From Polaribacter ponticola (GTDB lineage Bacteria > Bacteroidota > Bacteroidia > Flavobacteriales > Flavobacteriaceae), in NCBI RefSeq assembly GCF_026191475.2, contig NZ_JAOSLC020000003.1, positions 837,001 through 901,000 of the forward strand: a stretch of 64,000 nt of DNA, written 5' to 3'. The position numbers were made by a program, and so were the translations under genes. Shown here piece after piece: positions 58,002 to 64,000 of this stretch; position 1 is the stretch's first letter; the number at the start of each line of letters is the position of its first letter. A model generated the notes under the pieces. It ran no database searches. It worked only from the letters and a program-made list of their open reading frames with translations, and was not told the origin of the DNA.

Positions 58002-60179
58002 TTAAAAATCAAATCGATAATTCATTTTAAATGAAAATCCCCAATTTTGTCTTTTTATATGATCATTAAAATTATCCGTTAAAACTAAATAAATATATGA
58101 AAGTGGTCTATACTCCCATTGCAACCTAGTGTTTACATTAAAATTATCCCTTTGTGTGTTATGTTGTACATACGTAGTCCAATTTAATCGATTATTAAAA
58201 AAAACTTGACCTGTAAAACGTGTTAAATGAAACGTTTCTTTACCTAACTGATTTAAATCTATTTTATTAACATCATACGTAAGCTCTAAATTAGCAAAAG
58301 GTAACATTTGATAGTTTAAATATGCACCAGCAGTAGTTCTTTTTCCTCCATAATAAGTTCCTTTTTGAATATTGATTCTATACCTTAATTTTTGGTTATT
58401 AGCAGAATTATATCCTACTTTTAAAATACCAAAATTATACTTATCAGGAGTTAAAGCATTTCCATTACCTAAAGGATCAAAACCATATTTTAAATCGACT
58501 ATATCATAATTTACAACATAATAAACAGCAGATAAATCTTTGAAAAATACCGCAGAGTTTAAAGAATGTTGAGACTGTGTTAGTTTCCCGTTTTCATCAA
58601 AATAATTATTTAAGCCATAATTAAAAAAGCGTACAGAGTTTATACTTTTAGATTTCTCATAAAACTTCTCATATTCTACTCCAGAAGAGGTTTGTAAATA
58701 ACCTTCTCTAATAGTTACATTATTTATAGCATCATAATTATATAACCTAGGTGTAAAACCAACATCTGTTATATAATTTTTACCTAATTTTCTTACTGAT
58801 GTATTAAAATTTAAACCTCTTTTATTAAAGTAAACACTTGCGTTGTAAAATGAATTATCTCCAGAAATTGCATCATTAAAACTTTTACCGTAATTAAGTA
58901 AACCTGTCCATTTATTATTGTTAGACTTGTAATTTACATTAACTCCTGCTACACGGTTAAAATCATTTTTAAAATCGAATTTATCCGTTTCCTGTCTGTT
59001 AATTATAAAACCTGTAGTTGCAAAATTATTAGTTAATTGATGTTCTGCAACCAAAACTCCAAAATTTTGAGCTACTACTCCACTCTCTTTACCTGTTTGA
59101 ACATTTAAAACTCCTATTCTAGTTTTTGGCGATACATTGCCTGATAGTTTTAATCCAAATTTAATTGCTGAACTTGCTCCAATTCTTCTAGAGTAAAACG
59201 GATTAACTCCAAACACACCAAGGTTAGAAAACAAATCTGCATTTTCTAAAAAGAAGTTTCTTTGTTCAGGAAAATTTAAAGCAAAACGGGTTAAATTAGT
59301 TACTTGTTGATCTACATCAATTTGCGAAAAATCAGGATTTATAGTAGCATCTAATTTTAAGGAAGAAGTAACATTGTATTGAACATCTAAACTTGGTTTA
59401 AAAGAATTTAAATCAGTATTATTAGCAACATCTTTTTGAAAATTGGTTGTTACAGATGGTGTTACTGTAAACCTAGAATTAGATTTTTTAGGTAAATTTT
59501 CAATAGAGAATTTCTCTGTAAAACGTAAATCTAAATTCGCATAATTTCGTTTTACATTTTTAAAAATAGTCCAAGAATTATTTTTAATATCTCTAACATA
59601 AAATTGCACACCAAACACACCATTACTCGCATCAAAATTTAATGCTTTTAAAGGTATTGCTATTTCATATTGCTTTTTAGTTCCGTTTAAAATTGCCTTA
59701 GATTGCCAAATTGTGTTCCAACTAAAACTTAAATTATAATCACTATTACTTCTACCAACCAATCCGTCTGTTTGGTTTCCTAAAGAATTTACTGCAAAGA
59801 AATAACCATTCTGTTCTTGATTTTGGGTATCTAAAATTATAACAAAAGAATCGCTAAACGCAATTGAAACATCTCTTTTTAAAGTGCTAACTTGGGTTCT
59901 TTCTGTTGAATCGTTATAAATTGCTCTAACATATAAATATTCTTTATTATGGAATATTTTTACTGATGTTTGGTTTTCTGCCAAACCAATATCTGTAGGC
60001 AAATAATTGTAAAAGCCAGTATATTCCGGCAATTGTTGCCAAACCTGTTCGTTAAATTTACCATCTACTTTTATTTTAGTATCTATATATTTTATGGTTG
60101 ATTTTTGTGCATAACCAACAATAAACATGAAAAGCATAATAAATATAGCAAAATACTTCTTGTTTCTATTTTCCATCAT
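58002..60179 (-). CDS. DUF5916 protein with CBM9-like domain
   Basis: Secreted protein of 725 aa with signal peptide (VGYAQ). Residues about 30-210 form a CBM9-like domain (KYIDTKIKVDGKFNEQVWQQL...). The rest is the DUF5916 part, which looks like an outer-membrane beta-barrel (SLDVQYNVTSSLKLDATINPDFSQIDVDQQV, FPEQRNFFLENADLF) ending in Phe (NYRFDF). These proteins are common in marine Bacteroidota and may handle envelope substrates. The start overlaps the preceding gene by 14 bases. Confidence 0.88.
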   Translation of the reverse strand: MMENRNKKYFAIFIMLFMFIVGYAQKSTIKYIDTKIKVDGKFNEQVWQQLPEYTGFYNYLPTDIGLAENQTSVKIFHNKEYLYVRAIYNDSTERTQVSTLKRDVSIAFSDSFVIILDTQNQEQNGYFFAVNSLGNQTDGLVGRSNSDYNLSFSWNTIWQSKAILNGTKKQYEIAIPLKALNFDASNGVFGVQFYVRDIKNNSWTIFKNVKRNYANLDLRFTEKFSIENLPKKSNSRFTVTPSVTTNFQKDVANNTDLNSFKPSLDVQYNVTSSLKLDATINPDFSQIDVDQQVTNLTRFALNFPEQRNFFLENADLFSNLGVFGVNPFYSRRIGASSAIKFGLKLSGNVSPKTRIGVLNVQTGKESGVVAQNFGVLVAEHQLTNNFATTGFIINRQETDKFDFKNDFNRVAGVNVNYKSNNNKWTGLLNYGKSFNDAISGDNSFYNASVYFNKRGLNFNTSVRKLGKNYITDVGFTPRLYNYDAINNVTIREGYLQTSSGVEYEKFYEKSKSINSVRFFNYGLNNYFDENGKLTQSQHSLNSAVFFKDLSAVYYVVNYDIVDLKYGFDPLGNGNALTPDKYNFGILKVGYNSANNQKLRYRINIQKGTYYGGKRTTAGAYLNYQMLPFANLELTYDVNKIDLNQLGKETFHLTRFTGQVFFNNRLNWTTYVQHNTQRDNFNVNTRLQWEYRPLSYIYLVLTDNFNDHIKRQNWGFSFKMNYRFDF

Positions 60180-60593
60180 CTACACGAGTTGCAGTTTTAC
60201 TAATTATCTTCCAACCATTTTCAAATTTCTTTAATAGAAATAAATCTATATAAATCCATTTTCTATCCGGACCAGCAATTTCAACTTTTGCAGTTGCAAT
60301 ATCTTTTACAACTTCTGTTGCCAAAATTGTTGCAACTCTACCATTAAATTTACCAATTTTAGCATTCTTGAAAAAACCAACGTATTCTTCTGGTGAATAC
60401 AATTTAAAACCATCTCTACCTGTAAGATATAAGGTTGCATTTTTAGTAAATGTGCTTAATAACATCTCTGGTTTATTATATGAACTTCCATCCATATAAT
60501 TTTGTAATGTTTTTTCAATTAATAATGTATCTGATTGAGCATTCGAAATTTGAACGCCTAAAAAAAGGCAAAAAAGAAAATATAATTCCTCAT
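60166..60593 (-). CDS. NTF2-like (DUF4440-type) secreted protein (one frameshift)
   Basis: The open frame begins at MDGSSYNKPEMLLSTF, but one more A in the A7 run at 60560-60566 joins it to a signal peptide from ATG 60593 (MRNYIFFFAFFLGVQISNAQSDTLLIEKTLQNYM), giving 142 aa. The fold is that of SnoaL/lumazine-binding-like proteins (KIGKFNGRVATILATEVVKDIATAKVEI). It is coupled to the DUF5916 gene by a 14-base overlap. Confidence 0.75.
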
Positions 60594-60697
60594 AATTATT
60601 TGTTTTAAAGATTTTGTCAAATCTCTAAAATCAATAAAAAAAAGTAGTGAATTATTATAATTGAGGTGTCCAGAATTATAAATCAGGACAAATAAAC

Positions 60698-61746
60698 CTA
60701 TTGATACTGCTTCTTAAATGCAGATGGCGTTTGCCCTACATTTTTCTTAAAAGTAGCGTAAAAACTTGATTTAGAAGAAAATCCAGCTTCAAATCCTATT
60801 GCTTCTAATGTAAATTGGTTGTTTTCTTTTAATAATTGTTTTGCTTCATCAACTCTATACTCATTTATAAAAAAAGCAAAACTTTTACCTAAATTATCGT
60901 TTAACAATTGTGATAATTGGTGTGTAGAAATCTGTAACTCTTTGGCAATGTCTATTAGTTTAACATTTGTGTTTTTATGAAACTGCTTTTCTAACATTAC
61001 AGAATTTAAAGATACAACTAAAGCATTTGCCTCTTTCGTTTTTATTTTTTTAGATGCATATTTTTCTGGAATATCTTTAAAAACATTTTCTCTATTACTT
61101 CTAAATAACAGGAAAATTAACAGTCCATAAAACACAACTGAAAAAGTTATTGTACCAATTAAGTACAAATAAAAATAACCTATTATATAAGCAGAAAAAA
61201 TTAAAACATTACCTACAAACACCCAGATTAACCAAGATTCTGAGGTAGTTAATTTTTCATTTTTGTTAAATAATTTTCTAAAAATACTCTTTAGAATAAA
61301 GGCAGAAAGTACTAAATAAATTCCCCAAACTGAATAAATGAAATGAATAAAATATTGATGCCAAAAATCTACATTTGTTCTATAGGGTTTTAATAAACCT
61401 ATTAAAACTATAAATACAGAAAGAATACTAAAATGAATCTTCCAACTTTTAGCAATAGTCTTCTTATTCTCTACTGAAGATTTTAAATAATAGAACAAAG
61501 AAATTCCTATTAAAAAGCATGCTGATAATCCTATTTGAGAAAGCAACAAATCTCTACTTTCCCTTTCAGTAAAAATAATATAGACAGACTTTCCTATTCT
61601 TAAACTTAACATTAACAATAAAGCACCAAAAAATAAATTTTGTACTCTCTTTTCTTTACTAAAAAAAGAAAATAAAAACTTGCTAAAAAACCATTAAATA
61701 CTCCAATGGAACAAAGAAAAAATAATATAGGATTACTGAATGCCAT
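60698..61746 (-). CDS. AraC family regulator with N-terminal membrane domain (one frameshift)
   Basis: One more A in the A7 run at 61661-61667 extends the frame to ATG 61746 (MAFSNPILFFLCSIGVFNGFLASFYF...), giving 349 aa. About seven membrane helices occupy the first 220 residues. The C-terminal AraC domain has both HTH motifs (KLIDIAKELQISTHQLSQLLNDNLGKSFAFFINEYRV, LEAIGFEAGFSSKSSFYATFKKNVGQTPSAFKK). This membrane-bound type is frequent in flavobacteria; its signal is unknown. Confidence 0.85.
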
Positions 61747-61827
61747 TAAATTAAAAAGTTATCGTTTTCAAAGAAACAAAAAAACATTTACAAATAAGAG
61801 TCTATAAATATTGATGTGAATAAAAAC

Positions 61828-62238
61828 TTATATTTTAGAAAGAATAAGAAATGTATTTGTATCACTAAAAACCATTAATGCATCTAATAACTGTTGTAAT
61901 TTTAATTGATTTTGAACCACAACTTTTAAGTGAATATTTTGACTACCAGTTATTCTATGAGCTTCCTTAACTTCTCTAAAGTTATTTATTTTTTTTAATA
62001 TATGCTTCAATTGTCCTGGAAAAACTTTTAACAAAATGAAAGCTTCCAAATCATTTCCAAGTTTTTTGTTATCTAAATCTAATGTGTATTTTTTAATCAC
62101 TTCAAATTCTTCTAACTTTTGAATTCTTTCTCTAACTGCTGATGGAGAAAGATTTATTTGCCTTCCTAAATCTGCAAAAGACATTCTAGAATTATCTTTT
62201 AAAATATCTAACAATTGCCTATCTATATCATCTACCAT
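61828..62238 (-). CDS. Lrp/AsnC family transcriptional regulator
   Basis: Regulator of 136 aa: N-terminal HTH (DIDRQLLDILKDNSRMSFADLGRQINLSPSAVRERIQKLEE) and a RAM ligand domain (HRITGSQNIHLKVVVQNQ). The length is at the short end. It is divergent from the hydroxyacid dehydrogenase gene and probably controls it in response to an amino acid. Confidence 0.9.
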   Translation of the reverse strand: MVDDIDRQLLDILKDNSRMSFADLGRQINLSPSAVRERIQKLEEFEVIKKYTLDLDNKKLGNDLEAFILLKVFPGQLKHILKKINNFREVKEAHRITGSQNIHLKVVVQNQLKLQQLLDALMVFSDTNTFLILSKI

Positions 62239-62280
62239 TGTATAAACTTAAATTTAAAACAAAAAACTTCTTTTCAATTG

Positions 62281-62340
62281 CAAATATAACCATTAACAAC
62301 CAAATCAATTTTACGATTATTAAATTAGATTTTATCTTTG
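62281..62340. promoter_or_regulatory. Divergent promoters of the Lrp and dehydrogenase genes
   Basis: Minus: TTG (62308-62306), 17 bases, TATATTTG (62288-62281). Plus: TATCTTTG (62333-62340), nine bases before the dehydrogenase ATG. The two share about 50 bases, where an Lrp-type octamer could regulate both. Confidence 0.55.
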
Positions 62341-62348
62341 TACAAAAC

Positions 62349-63287
62349 ATGAAACGTATGAGTATTCTACTAATTTTCGAAAACAAAGATGTAAAACCCT
62401 GGTTAAAAGAACTAAAGATGAAAATACCTAATACTTTAATAGAAGTATATCCAAAGGTTAAAAAAAATGAATCTGTAGATTTTATAATCTGTTGGAGACC
62501 TAAAAAAGATGTTTTTGAAAATTTTTTAAATGTTAAAATTGTACAATCTGTAGGAGCATCAATAGACCACATTACAAACTCTCAAAAAATTAACAAGGAA
62601 ACAATAGTTACCCGAATTATTGATAAAACACTATCCAATGATATGTGGGAGTTTTTAATTACAATAGTAATGGCAGAATTAAAAAACACAAACACTTATT
62701 TGACTCAACAAACTGACAAAGTATGGCAACAACACTCCTATAAAACTATTAATAAAACTACTATTTCCATTTTAGGTTTAGGAAAAATTGGAAGCTTAGT
62801 TGCAGAGAAATTTTCTCAAATTGGGTTTAATGTTAAAGGTTGGAGTAATTCAAAAAAAGACATACTAAATGTTGATAGTTATTATGAAGAAAATGAGTTC
62901 GATACCTTTTTAGCAGATTCAGATTTTTTAATCAATCTTTTGCCTTTAACAAAGAATACAGCTAACATATTAAATAAAAATGTTTTTGAAAAATTACCTA
63001 ATAATGCATTTCTTATAAATGCAGGAAGAGGAGAGCATTTAGTAGAAAAAGATTTACTTAATGCCTTAGAAAAAGGTGATATTTCTGGAGCTTTGTTAGA
63101 TGTTTTTAGAAAGGAGCCCTTACCTAAAAATCATCCGTTTTGGAATCATTCAAAAATTAAAATAACACCACATGTAGCTAGCTTAACTGATGTTGAGCAA
63201 GCATCAAACCAAATTTCAGAAAATTACAAACGATTTATAAATAGAGAAACACTTTTAAATACAGTTTCATTAAAAAAAGGTTATTAA
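62349..63287 (+). CDS. D-2-hydroxyacid dehydrogenase (GhrA-like)
   Basis: NAD(P)-dependent reductase of 312 aa from ATG 62349 (MKRMSILLIFENKDVKPWLKEL), chosen because it follows the -7 box; the frame is open back to 62238. Rossmann loop ILGLGKIGSLVAEKF, substrate Arg region INAGRGEHLVE, Glu in VFRKEPLP and catalytic His in ITPHVASL are intact. Closest to glyoxylate/hydroxypyruvate reductase A. The VOC gene follows after 2 bases. Confidence 0.88.
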   Translation: MKRMSILLIFENKDVKPWLKELKMKIPNTLIEVYPKVKKNESVDFIICWRPKKDVFENFLNVKIVQSVGASIDHITNSQKINKETIVTRIIDKTLSNDMWEFLITIVMAELKNTNTYLTQQTDKVWQQHSYKTINKTTISILGLGKIGSLVAEKFSQIGFNVKGWSNSKKDILNVDSYYEENEFDTFLADSDFLINLLPLTKNTANILNKNVFEKLPNNAFLINAGRGEHLVEKDLLNALEKGDISGALLDVFRKEPLPKNHPFWNHSKIKITPHVASLTDVEQASNQISENYKRFINRETLLNTVSLKKGY

Positions 63288-63289
63288 CT

Positions 63290-63706
63290 ATGAATAATAA
63301 ATTTCACCTTGCATTTAAAGTAAAAGACTTAGAAAGTACAATAATTTTTTACAACCTCATACTTGGCTGTAAATTAGGTAGACAAACTGAGCATTGGGTA
63401 GATTTTAATTTTTTTGGACATCAACTTTCTGTTCATGTATCTGATAAAATACCAAAATTAGATTACTGTGGAAATGTAGAAAACCTTAAAGTTCCAATTC
63501 CACATTTTGGTTGTCTAGTAGAAAATAAAGTCTTTAGTACGATACAGGAAAGCTTAGAAAAGCATAAAGTAGATTTTATTATCAAACCTCAAAAAAGATA
63601 TAAAAACAAAATTGGAGAACAAAAAACAATGTTTTTTCTAGATTATAGTAATAACCCTTTAGAATTTAAATGTTTTAAAAACGAATTAGATATTTTCAAA
63701 GACTAA
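63290..63706 (+). CDS. VOC family (glyoxalase-like) protein
   Basis: Protein of 138 aa with two beta-alpha-beta-beta-beta units (HLAFKVKDLESTIIFYNLILGCKLGR, FLDYSNNPLEFKCFKNE). Possible metal ligands: His at 3-4 and Glu in PLEFK. It is in an operon with the hydroxyacid dehydrogenase; substrate unknown. Confidence 0.85.
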   Translation: MNNKFHLAFKVKDLESTIIFYNLILGCKLGRQTEHWVDFNFFGHQLSVHVSDKIPKLDYCGNVENLKVPIPHFGCLVENKVFSTIQESLEKHKVDFIIKPQKRYKNKIGEQKTMFFLDYSNNPLEFKCFKNELDIFKD

Positions 63707-63721
63707 TCGTGAGTAAAACAA

Positions 63722-63751
63722 AAAAACGCTTGGAATAACCAAGCGTTTAAT
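63722..63751. terminator. Bidirectional terminator
   Basis: The stem AAACGCTTGG / CCAAGCGTTT around a 5-base loop lies between the convergent VOC gene and the E2 gene. Confidence 0.8.
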
Positions 63752-63773
63752 AATTTAAATTAGAATAACTATT

Positions 63774-64000
63774 TTAGAAATCTTGGTTTACATCCCAAGC
63801 TTCTATAATCTCTTTTAAAGTTTTAATAAACATTCCGCCTAAAGCGCCGTTTACAACTCTATGATCGTATGAATGAGATACAAACATTTTTTGTCTGATT
63901 CCAATAAAATCTCCATCTGGAGTTTCAATTACAGCAGGTACTTTTCTAATAGCACCTAAAGCTAAAATTGCAACTTGTGGTTGATTGATAATTGGTGTTC
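63774..64000 (-). CDS. 2-oxoacid dehydrogenase E2 (3' end only)
   Basis: The window holds the last 75 residues, read to the stop at 63774: TPIINQPQVAILALGAIRKVPAVIE..., catalytic SHSYDHRVVNGALGGMFIK, ending WDVNQDF. This is the acyltransferase domain of a dihydrolipoamide acyltransferase, distinct from pdhC. The DHRVVNG form suggests a branched-chain or 2-oxoglutarate type. Confidence 0.9.
   Translation of the reverse strand, partial: TPIINQPQVAILALGAIRKVPAVIETPDGDFIGIRQKMFVSHSYDHRVVNGALGGMFIKTLKEIIEAWDVNQDF

Overview
The window is a chromosomal segment of a very AT-rich marine-type Flavobacteriaceae (Bacteroidota). The general look is Polaribacter/Tenacibaculum-like, but the genus is not proven. 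The evidence is TonB-dependent receptor, DUF4249, DUF5916, DUF6695-like and head-GIN proteins, flavobacterial promoters of the form TTG-N17-21-TAnnTTTG, and REP-like palindromes of the kind seen in this family. I found no tRNA, rRNA, CRISPR array, prophage or insertion sequence.

Layout. 1-7.7 kb: a MacA/MacB/TolC-like tripartite export operon, a decayed copy of the tolC 3' end, then a TonB-dependent receptor with its DUF4249 lipoprotein. 7.8-12.5 kb: murQ, a small membrane protein, an ATP-grasp ligase paired with a permuted papain-fold protein, a DinB protein and an Asn/Arg-rich secreted protein. 12.7-21.2 kb, mostly minus strand: ettA, a small membrane protein, fadH, two pirins, a MarR regulator, a glutaredoxin-like protein, an FMN reductase, OsmC and DoxX. 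This looks like a thiol/electrophile-stress regulon, and two of its promoters carry the same CCAAGG-centred palindrome over the -33 box. 22.2-32.5 kb, minus strand: an uncharacterised cluster of membrane proteins, a DUF6638-like protein, NUDIX, an AAA+ ATPase, an unknown 347-aa protein and a long coiled-coil protein, interrupted by a PemK/RHH toxin-antitoxin pair and an IVS-type four-helix protein. This is the best candidate here for an undescribed system. 32.7-44.1 kb: acetate/C2 metabolism, with a shrunken isocitrate-lyase-like protein, aceA, aceB, a divergent RamB/ScfR-like regulator, an acyl-CoA carboxylase beta subunit, pta and ackA. 44.2-53.7 kb: yebC, an M23 peptidase, AIM24, DUF4442, a DUF4870-PadR-PspC-GIN envelope-stress operon and a VanX-like dipeptidase. 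53.7-64 kb: pdhA and pdhC, GNAT, DUF6263, DUF5916, an AraC regulator, an Lrp regulator divergent from a hydroxyacid dehydrogenase, a VOC protein, and the 3' end of a second 2-oxoacid dehydrogenase E2 gene.

The C2 genes fit together. AckA-Pta interconverts acetate and acetyl-CoA, AceA/AceB run the glyoxylate bypass, and the divergent short-chain-acyl-type regulator sits beside a perfect palindrome over the aceB -33 box. The PDH genes feed the same acetyl-CoA pool.

Quality caveat. Thirteen genes carry sixteen single-base frameshifts, thirteen of them -1 and fourteen of them in runs of 6-7 A or T. The flanking reading frames are otherwise intact. Most are probably homopolymer sequencing errors rather than real pseudogenes, so repaired extents are given.
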